NCBI RefSeq assembly: GCF_030246845.1
Contig: NZ_CP126889.1
Coordinates: forward strand, 2,356,001-2,420,000
Reading direction: 5' to 3'
Length of the DNA: 64,000 nt
Source of the DNA: Enhydrobacter sp.
GTDB lineage: Bacteria; Pseudomonadota; Alphaproteobacteria; Reyranellales; Reyranellaceae
Part shown: positions 54,039-64,000 of the stretch, one piece after another
Numbering within the stretch: position 1 is the first letter of the stretch
Layout of the letters: each line of letters begins with the position of its first letter
Notes under the pieces: model-generated
What the model was told of the DNA's origin: nothing
The model's input: the letters and a program-made list of their open reading frames with translations, nothing else
Databases searched by the model: none
Position numbers and translations under genes: made by a program

Positions 54039-54965
54039 CTAGGAAGCAAAAAAGCCAGGACCGCCGCGACGCTTGAGCTCCTCGCCCGCGTCGCGACCCA
54101 GACGCCCGGCATCCGAAGCCGGCCCGCGCCGCTCGGTGGCGACAAGCCCGGAGCCGTCCGGCTTGGCGATCAGGCCGCGCAGGTAAAGCGCACCGTTCGC
54201 GTCGAGCACCGCATGACCCGCGATCGGCGTTCGGCAGGAGCCGTCGAGCACCGCAAGCATCGCATGTTCGGCGGCGACGCAGGTCGCGGTGGGCGCATGG
54301 TCGATGGCGGCCAGCCAGCCGCGCGTTCGGGCGTCGTCGGCACGGCATTCGATGCACACCGCACCCTGGCCGACGGCCGGCAGGATCTCCTCCTCTGGAA
54401 TCGGCGTTCCGACGGCAAGGCCGAGCCGCTTGAGACCGGCGAGCGCCAGCAGGGTCGCGTCGACCGCGCCCGCCTTCAATTTGGCGAGGCGCGTGTCCAC
54501 ATTGCCTCGGAAGTTCACGATCTCGAGGTCGGGCCGGCGATAGAGGAGCTGGGCCTTGCGCCTGAGCGCCGAGGTGCCGACGATCGCACCGCGCTCGAGG
54601 TCGGCAATACGCTGCACGCCTTCCGCGATGAGCACGTCGCGCACGTCCTCTCGTGGCAGGAAGGCGGCGATCGCGAGTCCCGGCGGCTGCGCGGTCGGCA
54701 TGTCCTTCATGCTGTGCACGGCGCCGTCGATGCGGCCCGTCAGCAGCGCCTCCTCGATCTCCTTGACGAACAGGCCCTTGCCGCCCGCTTCCGCCAGGGG
54801 GCGATCCTGGATCGCATCGCCGGTCGTCCGGATGGCGATGATCTCGATGGCGCCAGGCGCGGCCAACGCCGGCACCGCGGCTGCGAGCGCATCGCGCACC
54901 AGTCCGGTCTGGGTCAGGGCAAGCTTGCTGCCGCGCGTGCCGAGGCGCAGGAGGGGAGCGGCCAT
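54039..54965 (-). CDS. hemC: Hydroxymethylbilane synthase (porphobilinogen deaminase)
   Basis: A 308-residue haem/cobalamin-pathway enzyme that links four porphobilinogen units into hydroxymethylbilane. It has RLGTRGSKLALTQT at the N-terminus, HSMKDMP, GTSALRRKAQLL, NFRGNVDTRL, and Cys244 in LDGSCRTPI, the attachment site of the dipyrromethane cofactor. The ATG at 54965 is the natural start; an upstream extension would be unlike family members. It is divergent from tsaD across 44 bases, an arrangement common in alphaproteobacteria. Confidence 0.97.
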   Translation of the reverse strand: MAAPLLRLGTRGSKLALTQTGLVRDALAAAVPALAAPGAIEIIAIRTTGDAIQDRPLAEAGGKGLFVKEIEEALLTGRIDGAVHSMKDMPTAQPPGLAIAAFLPREDVRDVLIAEGVQRIADLERGAIVGTSALRRKAQLLYRRPDLEIVNFRGNVDTRLAKLKAGAVDATLLALAGLKRLGLAVGTPIPEEEILPAVGQGAVCIECRADDARTRGWLAAIDHAPTATCVAAEHAMLAVLDGSCRTPIAGHAVLDANGALYLRGLIAKPDGSGLVATERRGPASDAGRLGRDAGEELKRRGGPGFFAS

Positions 54966-55009
54966 GGCGCTCTCTAGCGCAGCGTTGCCTCGGAGGCTAG
55001 AAGGGCCGC

Positions 55010-56047
55010 ATGCGTGTGATGGGCATCGAGACGAGCTGCGACGAGACGGCGGTTGCCATCGTCGAGGCGCCGGCGGACCCGCGACCCGTCGGCCACATTC
55101 TGGCCAACGTCGTCTACAGCCAGTTGACTGAGCATCGCCGTTTCGGCGGCGTGGTGCCCGAGATCGCCGCACGCGCCCATCTCGAGCGGCTGGACGGGTT
55201 GATCGCGAACGCATTGTCGGAGGCAAAGCTCGGCTTCGCCGACCTCGACGCGATCGCGGCCACGGGCGGGCCGGGCCTGATCGGCGGCGTGATGGTGGGG
55301 GTCATGACCGCCAAGGCCATCGCGTTCGCACACGACAAGCCGTTCATCGCTGTCAATCATCTCGAGGGGCACGCGCTTTCGGTGCGGCTCACCGAGAACG
55401 TGTCTTTTCCCTACCTCCTGCTGCTGGTGTCGGGAGGCCACTGCCAGCTCCTGACGGTCGAAGGGCCCGGCCGGTTCAAGCGCCTCGGTACGACCATCGA
55501 CGACGCGGTCGGCGAATGCTTCGACAAGACGGCGAAGCTTCTGGGCCTGGGCTTCCCCGGCGGTCCGGCGGTCGAGCGGGCGGCCTCGGGCGGCGATGCG
55601 GCGCGCTTCGCGCTGCCGCGGCCGATGTGGCGCAAGCCCGGCTGCGACTTCTCCTTCTCCGGCCTCAAGACTGCGGTGCGGCAGGCGGCGGAGAAGCTCG
55701 CGCCCGGCGATGGGCAGGCGATCGCCGATCTCTGCGCCTCGTTCCAGCGCACGGTGGGCGACGTGCTGGTGGATCGCTGCGCCAACGCGCTGGACCTTGC
55801 GCCTGCACCCGCCCTCGTCGTCGCCGGCGGCGTCGCCGCGAACGCCTATCTCCGCCGCCGCCTCGAGACGCTTGCCGTCCTGCACGGCGTGCGGTTGGTG
55901 GCCCCGCCCGTGAAGCTCTGCACCGACAACGGCGCGATGATCGCGTGGGCGGGGCTCGAGCGTCTGCGGCTCGGCATGGTCGATTCGCTCGACTTCCGCC
56001 CGCGGCCGCGCTGGCCCCTCGACACCGGCGAACGGATCGCGGCATGA
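55010..56047 (+). CDS. tsaD: tRNA N6-adenosine threonylcarbamoyltransferase
   Basis: A 345-residue ASKHA-fold enzyme that transfers the threonylcarbamoyl group to A37 of ANN-decoding tRNAs, with TsaB and TsaE. It opens [15 protein letters not shown]. The metal-binding HLEGH is at 117-121, and VSGGHCQL and [13 protein letters not shown] are both present. Normal length. It starts a plus-strand operon with a 2OG-type oxygenase, gpsA and an EVE gene; its TGA overlaps the next ATG. Confidence 0.97.
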   Translation: MRVMGIETSCDETAVAIVEAPADPRPVGHILANVVYSQLTEHRRFGGVVPEIAARAHLERLDGLIANALSEAKLGFADLDAIAATGGPGLIGGVMVGVMTAKAIAFAHDKPFIAVNHLEGHALSVRLTENVSFPYLLLLVSGGHCQLLTVEGPGRFKRLGTTIDDAVGECFDKTAKLLGLGFPGGPAVERAASGGDAARFALPRPMWRKPGCDFSFSGLKTAVRQAAEKLAPGDGQAIADLCASFQRTVGDVLVDRCANALDLAPAPALVVAGGVAANAYLRRRLETLAVLHGVRLVAPPVKLCTDNGAMIAWAGLERLRLGMVDSLDFRPRPRWPLDTGERIAA

Positions 56048-56667
56048 GCCGTGGCCCGGAAGTCGCCACGCTGTTCGGCACGCCGGTCGTGTCGCTCGAC
56101 CTGCCGGAGGCTGCCGCACTCAACACGGAGCTGCGGGCCGTGATCGTCGAGCGCCAGAAGGTCCATCCCGGCACGCAGCACTCCAACCTGGGCGGCTGGC
56201 AATCGAGCTGGGACATGGAGCGCTGGGGCGGACCGCCCGCCATCAAGCTGCTGGCGTTCGGACGCAACACCGCCAACCGCGTGACGACCGACCGTCGGGG
56301 CAAGCCGGTCGCGATCACCTGGCGCGCCAACATGTGGGCCAACGTCAATCGCAGCGGCCATGCCAACGAGTTCCACTCCCATCCGGGCAGCTTCTGGTCG
56401 GGCGTCTACTATGTCGACGATGGGGGCATCGCCGACGATCCGTCGTTGGGCGGTGAGCTGGAGTTCATGGATCCGCGCGGCCCCGGTCCGGCGATGTACG
56501 CGCCCCAGCTCGCTTTTGGCGCCGCCGGCCTGTCGGTCGGCGCCAACGAAACGGTGCGGCCGAAAGCTGGCCGGCTCGTCATGTTCCCGGCGTGGCTGCT
56601 GCATCAGGTGCGCCCCTACAAGGGCAATGCCGAGCGCATCTCGATCGCCTTCAACCTGAGCCTCTGA
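56044..56667 (+). CDS. Putative 2-oxoglutarate/Fe(II) oxygenase
   Basis: A 207-residue protein of the jelly-roll Fe(II)/2-oxoglutarate oxygenase family (TIGR02466-like). Candidate iron ligands are in [20 protein letters not shown] and [19 protein letters not shown], where the last Arg would bind 2-oxoglutarate. It starts 4 bases inside tsaD and stops 5 bases before gpsA. The link with a tRNA-modification gene hints at a translation-related hydroxylation, which is inference. Confidence 0.82.
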   Translation: MSRGPEVATLFGTPVVSLDLPEAAALNTELRAVIVERQKVHPGTQHSNLGGWQSSWDMERWGGPPAIKLLAFGRNTANRVTTDRRGKPVAITWRANMWANVNRSGHANEFHSHPGSFWSGVYYVDDGGIADDPSLGGELEFMDPRGPGPAMYAPQLAFGAAGLSVGANETVRPKAGRLVMFPAWLLHQVRPYKGNAERISIAFNLSL

Positions 56668-56672
56668 CAGCC

Positions 56673-57662
56673 TTGGATGCCATCGGGCATATCGGCGTGG
56701 TGGGCGGCGGGGCCTGGGGCACCGCGCTTGCCTGCCTTGGCCGCCGCGCCGGGCGCAAGGTCACCCTGTGGTCGCGCGATCGTGCAATCTCGCACGCGAT
56801 CGAGAAGCAGCGGGTCAATCCCGTCTATCTGCCGGAGATTGCGCTCGATGCCGGCATCGAGGCGGCGGCGGACCTGGCGAGGCTTGCAGCCTGCGATGTC
56901 GTCCTGCTCGCCTGTCCGGCGCAGGTCGTCCGCACGCTCGCCGCGCAGCTTTCCGGCGACGCGCCGATCGTGGTCTGCGCCAAGGGCATCGAGGCCGCGA
57001 CTGGTCTGCTGATGCCGGAGGTGCTGGCCGATGTCTTGCCGCGACGGCCGGTGGCGCTGCTGTCGGGACCCAGCTTCGCCGAGGAGGCGGTGCGCGGCCT
57101 GCCCACCGCGATCAGTATCGCGACCGCCGATCCGGCGCGCGGGCGAGCCCTCGCGGTGGCCTTGGCCTCGGGTGTCTTCCGGCCGTACTGGACGCACGAC
57201 GTGCTGGGCGTCGCTGTGGGCGGGGCGGTGAAGAACGTCCTCGCCATCGCCGCCGGCATCGTCGAGGGCCGCGGCCTCGGCGCCAATGCGGCGGCGGCCC
57301 TGATCACGCGCGGTTTCGCGGAAATGGCGCGCTTTGGCCAGGCGTTGGGCGCGGAGCTCGAAACGCTGGCCGGGCTGAGCGGCCTCGGCGACCTGGTGCT
57401 GACCTGCCACGGGCCGCTTTCGCGCAACCGGTCTCTGGGCGTGGCGTTGGGCAAGGGCCAAACGCTTGCCGGCTTCATGCAGGGGCGGCGGCAGGTCGTC
57501 GAAGGCGAGGCGACGGCGCCGGCCGTCCTGGCGCGCGCCGGCCGGCTCGGCATCGAGATGCCGATTTGCGCCGCCGTCGATGCTATCCTCCATCGCGGAG
57601 CGGAGCTCGACGAGGCGATCCGCGGCCTGCTGGCGCGGCCGTTGCGCCGGGAAGGGGAGTGA
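56673..57662 (+). CDS. gpsA: Glycerol-3-phosphate dehydrogenase [NAD(P)+], TTG start
   Basis: A 329-residue enzyme reducing dihydroxyacetone phosphate to sn-glycerol 3-phosphate for phospholipids. The Rossmann motif VVGGGAWGTALA follows the start, and CAKGIEAATG, LSGPSFAEEA, GGAVKNVLAIAAGI (catalytic Lys), and LSGLGDLVLTCHG are all typical. The only start giving normal length is TTG at 56673; the nearby ATG at 56677 is out of frame. Five bases separate it from the previous stop. Confidence 0.95.
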   Translation: MDAIGHIGVVGGGAWGTALACLGRRAGRKVTLWSRDRAISHAIEKQRVNPVYLPEIALDAGIEAAADLARLAACDVVLLACPAQVVRTLAAQLSGDAPIVVCAKGIEAATGLLMPEVLADVLPRRPVALLSGPSFAEEAVRGLPTAISIATADPARGRALAVALASGVFRPYWTHDVLGVAVGGAVKNVLAIAAGIVEGRGLGANAAAALITRGFAEMARFGQALGAELETLAGLSGLGDLVLTCHGPLSRNRSLGVALGKGQTLAGFMQGRRQVVEGEATAPAVLARAGRLGIEMPICAAVDAILHRGAELDEAIRGLLARPLRREGE

Positions 57663-57663
57663 C

Positions 57664-58074
57664 ATGGCTTACTGGCTCATCAAGTCCGAGCCTTCGGCTT
57701 ATTCCTGGGATCAGCTCGTAAGGGAGAAGCGCACTTCCTGGACCGGTGTGCGCAACCCCCAGGCGACGATCAACCTCAAGGCGATGAAGGTGGGCGATCG
57801 CTGCTTCTTCTACCATTCGGGTGAAGGCAAGGAGATCGTGGGCATCGCCGAGGTGGTGAAGGCGGCCTATCCCGATCCGACCGACAAGGCCGGAAAGGCG
57901 GTGACGGTCGACGTCGCGGCCGTCGGGCCGGTCAAGCAGCCGGTCACGCTCTCCGCCATCAAGGCCGATCCGGGCTTCGCGGACTTCAAGCTGGTGCGCC
58001 AGTCGCGCCTCTCGGTCGTGCCGGTGAGCGCCGACCACTGGAAGCTGCTCCTGAAGATGTCCGGCGGAAAGTGA
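57664..58074 (+). CDS. EVE-domain protein
   Basis: A 136-residue EVE-domain protein, a PUA-like fold that reads modified bases. It opens YWLIKSEPSAYSWDQL, then WTGVRNPQATINLKAMKVGD and FYHSGEGKEIVGIAEV, all characteristic. It begins 1 base after gpsA stops. EVE proteins in alphaproteobacteria commonly sit near tsaD/gpsA genes; a role in sensing modified nucleic acids is the usual suggestion, but no activity is shown. Confidence 0.93.
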   Translation: MAYWLIKSEPSAYSWDQLVREKRTSWTGVRNPQATINLKAMKVGDRCFFYHSGEGKEIVGIAEVVKAAYPDPTDKAGKAVTVDVAAVGPVKQPVTLSAIKADPGFADFKLVRQSRLSVVPVSADHWKLLLKMSGGK

Positions 58075-58095
58075 TCGGCCGATCGTCGTGCCGTC

Positions 58096-58863
58096 CTAGC
58101 GCGTCACCCACGCCGCATAGTCGCGCGCCACGTCCTCGACGGCGGTTTCGTAGATCCGCTTGCCATGCTCGGGCGTGGCGAGGTTGGGATCGGAGCCGAT
58201 GCGGCCATCGGGGAAAGCGCGGCGATAGTCCTCGGCGTCGGCGAAGGAGCCGTGGGGCGCGATGCGCGGTTCCATCGTCTTCTGCTGCATCGTCTGCGGA
58301 TAGCCGTACCAGGTGACGGCCACCTCCGATGGCGTGGCATGGCTGCCTTCGGCACTGCCGTAAAGTTCGCGGCTGAGACCCTTGACGCCGCTGCTTTCCC
58401 ACCAGTTGCGCAGGGCACACCTGATCGACGGCTGGTTGCCGAGCTTCTCCATCGACCGTTCGGCATAGATCTCGGAGAAGGCGGCGGTCACGGTGGCCAC
58501 GTTGCCGCCGTGGCCGTTCACGAAATAGAAGCGCGTGAAGCCGTGTCGCGCCAGTGAGACCACGGTGTCGCGCACCACGGCGATCAAGGTCGTGGGCCGC
58601 AAGGTGACCGACCCGGGGAAGGCCAGATGATGCTGCGCCATGCCCACCGAGATCGTCGGCGCCACCAGCGCGCCGGCCTTCTCGCCTGCGCCGCGCGCGA
58701 TCATCTCGGCCGTCAGCGCGTCCGTGCCGATGAGGCCGGTCGGCCCATGCTGCTCGGTCGAGCCGATCGGGATGATGATGCCGGTCCTGGTCTTGAGATA
58801 GTCCTCGACGAACTGCCATGTCTTGAGCTGAAGCTGCACGGACGACTCCACCACTTCTGTCAC
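58096..58863 (-). CDS. Creatininase-family amidohydrolase, GTG start
   Basis: A 255-residue creatininase-family protein. It has metal-binding residues in IGSTEQHGPTGLIGTD, AQHHLAFPGSVTL and FVNGHGGNVATVT. Relatives include creatininase and formamide hydrolases of cofactor biosynthesis; the substrate here is not evident. The best start is GTG at 58863 (TEVVESSVQLQLKTW), because no upstream ATG is close. The convergent EVE gene ends 21 bases away. A hairpin repeat lies just upstream of the start. Confidence 0.85.
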   Translation of the reverse strand: MTEVVESSVQLQLKTWQFVEDYLKTRTGIIIPIGSTEQHGPTGLIGTDALTAEMIARGAGEKAGALVAPTISVGMAQHHLAFPGSVTLRPTTLIAVVRDTVVSLARHGFTRFYFVNGHGGNVATVTAAFSEIYAERSMEKLGNQPSIRCALRNWWESSGVKGLSRELYGSAEGSHATPSEVAVTWYGYPQTMQQKTMEPRIAPHGSFADAEDYRRAFPDGRIGSDPNLATPEHGKRIYETAVEDVARDYAAWVTR

Positions 58864-58880
58864 GCCGCAACGACGAATGC

Positions 58881-58952
58881 TGTCATCCCGAGCGACGCGA
58901 GGGATCCTTGATCCAAAGCCGCGAAAGATCCCTCGCTTCGCTCGGGATGACA
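58881..58952. repeat. REP-like hairpin repeat, copy 3
   Basis: TGTCATCCCGAGCGACGCGA on the left and CGCTCGGGATGACA on the right, enclosing GGGATCCTTG...AAAGATCCC. It lies between the DUF255 gene and the creatininase gene, 17 bases before the latter's GTG start and 3 bases after the former's stop. It could end the DUF255 message or affect the creatininase leader. Confidence 0.88.
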
Positions 58953-58955
58953 AGG

Positions 58956-60991
<2,036 letters not shown>

Positions 60992-60995
<4 letters not shown>

Positions 60996-62089
60996 GCCGA
61001 ACCCTCTCCGAGATTGCCTTCGCTGTTGATCAGCAGCACGCGGGCATCCTTGTCGAGCCCCACCGCTCCTCGGGCGTCCTTGTTTCCGCACAGGCGGACG
61101 AGCGCGGCGAGCCCGGCGCAACCCGAGGGTCCCGAGGCGATCGCGGGATCATTGCCCAGCGGATGGCCGAGCAGTTGGCGGGTCGGCATCACCTGGTCCT
61201 CCTCGATGGTCATGAACCAATCCGCCCCGAAACCGATGACCGGCCAGGTGATGGGCGAGATTTCGCGGCAGGCAAGGCCGCCCATCACCGTGTCGGCATT
61301 GCCGCTTGCAGAGGCAGGCTTGCCCGCCAGGTTGCTCTGGAACCAGCAGTCGGCGCTGCTGGGTTCAACGATCACGAACAGCGGGCGTTGCGGCAGCGTC
61401 GCCCAGAGATAGCCGATCAGGGCGGCGGCAAGCCCGCCCACGCCGGCCTGGATGAGGACATGGGTCGGCATCTGCGGCCACTGCCGCACGATCTCGTCGG
61501 CCAAGACCGTGTAGCCGCGCATGACATCGCGCGGCACGGTCTCGTAGCCGGGCCAGGACGTGTCGGAGATGATCGTCCAGCCATTCTGCCCGGCTTGCCG
61601 CCGGCATTCGGCGACGGCGGTGTCGTAGTCGCCGTCGATTCGGATCACCTCGGCGCCGCGCGCGCGGATGGCCGCCTCCTTCTCCGCGCTCGTGAACCTG
61701 GGCAGGAAGATCACGCATCGTGCGCCGACCAGTTGCGCGCCCATGGCGACCGACCGGCCGTGATTGCCCGAGCTCGCCGTCGTGAACACGAAATCGGCAG
61801 GCCTGCGGCCCTTGTGCGCTGCCATGAACTCGTGGACCGCGAACACGCCGCCCAGCGCCTTGAAGGCGCCGAAGCCGAAGCGCTGGCTCTCGTCCTTGAC
61901 CCGGACCTCGCCGACTTCGAGCCGCTCGGCGAGCGCCGGCAGCGCCAGCAGCGGCGTCGGTCCCTTGTCGGGGACACCGAGGCTGCCGATATCGGGCAGG
62001 CTGGTCGGATCGATGACCGCGCGCTGCGCGGCGGCGTAGCGCCGGGAGCGGTCGGCGCGGGGGTTGCGGGCGAGCCAGTCGAGAACCAT
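60992..62089 (-). CDS. dpaL: Diaminopropionate ammonia-lyase
   Basis: A 365-residue PLP enzyme that breaks 2,3-diaminopropionate into pyruvate and ammonia. The cofactor Lys77 is in [11 protein letters not shown], and the [13 protein letters not shown] loop, the phosphate-binding [11 protein letters not shown], and the C-terminal [14 protein letters not shown] are typical of fold-type II. It matches the family better than threonine dehydratase because of the [14 protein letters not shown] arrangement. It starts the minus-strand pair with the DUF255 gene. Confidence 0.9.
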
Positions 62090-62180
62090 GCCCGGTCATA
62101 CCATGGCCGGGGCCGCCGATATCCCCCAAGGTACAGGGCTATCGCACGTGCTCATTTCCGTTATTGTGAGCATCCGTTCG

Positions 62181-62252
62181 TGTCATCCCGAACGCAGTGA
62201 GGGATCTTTGGCGGCGCCCGATCGAGAATCCCTCGCTGCGCTCGGGATGACA
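62181..62252. repeat. REP-like hairpin repeat, copy 4
   Basis: TGTCATCCCGAACGCAGTGA on the left and CGCTCGGGATGACA on the right, enclosing GGGATCTTTG...AGAATCCC. It lies in the 200-base gap between the divergent diaminopropionate ammonia-lyase and DUF6489 genes, 38 bases before the latter's ATG. Unlike a terminator it stands upstream of both genes, so it cannot simply end a message here. Confidence 0.88.
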
Positions 62253-62289
62253 CCGTCTGCCGAACTTTCTCGCAAATGAAAGTGCCGTC

Positions 62290-62547
62290 ATGAAAGTGAA
62301 TGTCGAAGTGATCTGCACGCCCGAGGAGGCACGGGCCTTCTTCGGTCTGCCTGACCTCAAGCCGATGCAGGATCGGGTGATGGGCGAGATCGAGGAGCGG
62401 CTGCGCTCCAGCCTGAACGCGATGAACCCCGAGGCGATCTTCAAGACCTGGCTGCCGGCCTCCATGCAGGGCGTCGAGCAGATGCAGCAGATCCAGCAGG
62501 CCTTCTGGTCGCAGCTCGCCAATATCGCCTCGGGCAAGAAGGAATGA
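62290..62547 (+). CDS. DUF6489-family small protein
   Basis: An 85-residue protein of an alphaproteobacterial family (DUF6489-like). It opens MKVNVEVICTPEEARAFFGL and has a Met/Gln-rich helical C-terminal half (MQGVEQMQQIQQAFW) that could form a coiled coil. No known function. It is followed 7 bases later by a ferredoxin-like gene, likely co-transcribed. Confidence 0.8.
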   Translation: MKVNVEVICTPEEARAFFGLPDLKPMQDRVMGEIEERLRSSLNAMNPEAIFKTWLPASMQGVEQMQQIQQAFWSQLANIASGKKE

Positions 62548-62554
62548 TGCCAGC

Positions 62555-62929
62555 ATGAGCATGCGTGAGAAGCCGAGCGATCCCGAGCCCTACTACGAAG
62601 CCCACGTCTTTTGCTGCACCAACCGGCGACCGGCCGGTCATCCGCGCGGCTGTTGCGCCGACAAGGGGTCGGAGGAGCTGCGCGACTACATGAAAGGCCG
62701 GGCGAAGGAACTCGGGCTGAAGAAGGTGCGCGTCAACATCGCCGGCTGTCTCGACCGCTGCGAGCTCGGGCCGACGGTGGTGGTCTATCCCGAGGGCGTC
62801 TGGTACTCGGTCGCAACCAAGGCGGACGTCGACGAGGTCCTGCAGACCCATCTGGTGCAGGGTGGCCGGGTCGACCGGCTGATGCTGCGGACGACGGACA
62901 AGCTGCCGAAAGACCGGGTGAAAGGCTGA
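62555..62929 (+). CDS. Thioredoxin-like [2Fe-2S] ferredoxin
   Basis: A 124-residue protein. Its cysteines (20, 21, 33, 34, 65, 69; VFCCTNRR, RGCCADKG, AGCLDRCELGP) suit a thioredoxin-like [2Fe-2S] ferredoxin, as in Azotobacter/Aquifex-type Shethna ferredoxins and NuoE-like folds. The C-terminal GPTVVVYPEGVWYSVATKADVDEV matches this group. It could donate electrons to oxygenases, but no partner is adjacent. Confidence 0.88.
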   Translation: MSMREKPSDPEPYYEAHVFCCTNRRPAGHPRGCCADKGSEELRDYMKGRAKELGLKKVRVNIAGCLDRCELGPTVVVYPEGVWYSVATKADVDEVLQTHLVQGGRVDRLMLRTTDKLPKDRVKG

Positions 62930-63042
62930 CGCCGCTCGCCCTCCCGGCCGCTGCTTTTTGCGTGCCGCAGGCAGACATCGACCGGCCACAGGCGTAGACT
63001 GGCTTCGAGGCTCCACGCAGAGGGAGCCCGAGGAGCAGGGAT

Positions 63043-64000
63043 ATGGTTCAGCGCCGGGAAAGCGCCGGGACGATGTCGCCCGGCCGCCAAATCATGTCGT
63101 TCACGCGTCGCGATGCGCTGGCCCTTGCCGCCGGCGCCCTGGCTGCGGGCTCCGCCCGTCCCGCGGTCGCCGGCCCGCAGGGGCAACTGACCTGGGGCGT
63201 TCACGTTTCGCTCGCGCCGACCTGGTTCGACCCTGCCGAAACATCGGGCGTGATCACGCCCTTCATGCTCCTCTACGCGCTGCAGGACGCGCTGCTGAAG
63301 CCGATGCCCGGCACGACGGTCGCACCATCGCTCGCAGAGTCTTGGACCGCCTCGAAGGATCAGCTCATCTACGACTTCGTGCTGCGCAAGGGGCCGACCT
63401 TCCACAACGGCGATCCGGTGACGGCCGAGGACGTGAAGTTTTCGTTCACGCGCTATCGCGGAGCGTCGCGCGACCTGCTGGCAAGCCACGTGGAGTCGAT
63501 CGAAACCCCGGACCCGCAGCATGTGCGCTTCCGTCTCAAGGAGCCGTGGCCGGACTTCCTGACCTTCTACGGCCAGGCGACCGGCGCCGCCTGGATCGTG
63601 CCCAAGAAGTACGTCGAGAAGGTGGGCAGCGACGGCTATGTCAAGGCGCCGGTCGGCGCCGGCCCCTACAAGTTCGTGTCGTTCAAGCCCGGCGTCGAAC
63701 TGGTGCTCGAAGCCTTCGAAGGCTACTGGCGCAAGCCGCCCAGCGTGAAGCGTCTGGTCTTCCGTGTCATTCCCGACGAGGCGACGCGCCTGGCTGCGCT
63801 CAGCCGCGGCGAGGTCGACATCGTCTATTCCGTCCGCGGCGAGCTGGCGGAAGAGCTGCGGCGCACGAAGGGGCTCGCGCTGAAGCCGGTCGTCATTCCG
63901 GCCCCCTTCTGGTTGTCGTTTGTCGACCAGTGGGACCAGAAATCGCCGTGGCATGACGAGCGGGTGCGCAAGGCCGCCAGCTTGGCGATCGATCGCGACG
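63043..64000 (+). CDS. Peptide-type ABC transporter substrate-binding protein, 3'-truncated
   Basis: The first 319 codons of a family-5 solute-binding protein; the frame runs off the window. An N-terminal twin-arginine signal ([18 protein letters not shown]) precedes a mature region with VLRKGPTFHNGDPVTAEDVKFSF and APVGAGPYKFVSF, typical of this family. AGGAGCAGGG precedes the ATG at 63043; an internal ATG at 63094 (MSFTRRDALAL) is another possible start. The Tat-type signal contrasts with the Sec-type signal of the binding protein at 11211. Its permeases would lie beyond the window. Confidence 0.88.
   Translation, partial: MVQRRESAGTMSPGRQIMSFTRRDALALAAGALAAGSARPAVAGPQGQLTWGVHVSLAPTWFDPAETSGVITPFMLLYALQDALLKPMPGTTVAPSLAESWTASKDQLIYDFVLRKGPTFHNGDPVTAEDVKFSFTRYRGASRDLLASHVESIETPDPQHVRFRLKEPWPDFLTFYGQATGAAWIVPKKYVEKVGSDGYVKAPVGAGPYKFVSFKPGVELVLEAFEGYWRKPPSVKRLVFRVIPDEATRLAALSRGEVDIVYSVRGELAEELRRTKGLALKPVVIPAPFWLSFVDQWDQKSPWHDERVRKAASLAIDRD

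Noticed and set aside
56677..57012. ATG at 56677 as the gpsA start
   Set aside because: It is in a different frame from the conserved VVGGGAWGTALA segment; the TTG at 56673 is in frame.

Overview
The window reads as 64 kb of chromosome from a high-GC, free-living alphaproteobacterium. Genes are densely packed, often with ATGA stop/start overlaps. The evidence for the class is an alphaproteobacterial small protein (DUF6489 type), the hemC/tsaD/gpsA neighbourhood, and many soil-type catabolic enzymes: GMC oxidoreductases, acyl-CoA dehydrogenases, MFS carriers and VOC proteins. A Reyranella- or Bradyrhizobium-like organism would fit, but the genus is an inference. I see no rRNA, tRNA, CRISPR array, phage or plasmid genes.

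Layout. (1) 1-3321: the end of an IorB-type molybdopterin dehydrogenase, then soxX and soxA and a small unknown gene. (2) 3386-10703: an Lrp-type regulator with a class II aldolase, an acyl-CoA dehydrogenase with a DUF3237 protein, a GMC oxidoreductase, a benzoylformate-decarboxylase-like ThDP enzyme and an HpaI-type aldolase. (3) 10755-18571: a VOC protein, a complete peptide-type ABC transporter (SBP, two permeases, two ATPases) and a second GMC oxidoreductase. (4) 18654-27679: nine tightly packed minus-strand genes (MFS carrier, flavin monooxygenase-like protein, VOC protein, two alpha/beta hydrolases, ketopantoate-reductase-like protein, luciferase-like monooxygenase, two carboxymuconolactone-decarboxylase-fold proteins). 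They look like a catabolic operon for an unidentified compound and are the best candidate for an undescribed system here.

(5) 27875-33921: a PEP-mutase-family lyase, an SDR/ADH pair, and a FAH hydrolase/MFS/nitroreductase operon. (6) 33979-35603: a nitrosative-stress module, with an NsrR-like Rrf2 regulator divergent from a group III truncated haemoglobin and a Ric/YtfE di-iron protein; a 27-bp palindrome abuts the haemoglobin start. (7) 35600-37245: an intact IS1380-family element whose terminal repeats supply the stop codons of both flanking genes. (8) 37242-42428: a racemase-family protein lacking its second catalytic cysteine, an alkyladenine glycosylase, a hydrolase, a large arylsulfatase and a cupin. 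(9) 42439-49587: DUF4142, Ku, an alcohol dehydrogenase and an ackA-xfp phosphoketolase operon. (10) 49633-64000: a Rieske oxygenase, Nudix, pgk, tusA with an M48 lipoprotein protease, hemC divergent from tsaD-gpsA-EVE, a creatininase-family protein, a DUF255 protein, diaminopropionate ammonia-lyase, a thioredoxin-like ferredoxin and the start of another peptide-type binding protein.

Four copies of a ~71-bp hairpin repeat (outer arm TGTCATCCCGA) lie in intergenic spots. Functions are read from motifs and family resemblance; no search was run.
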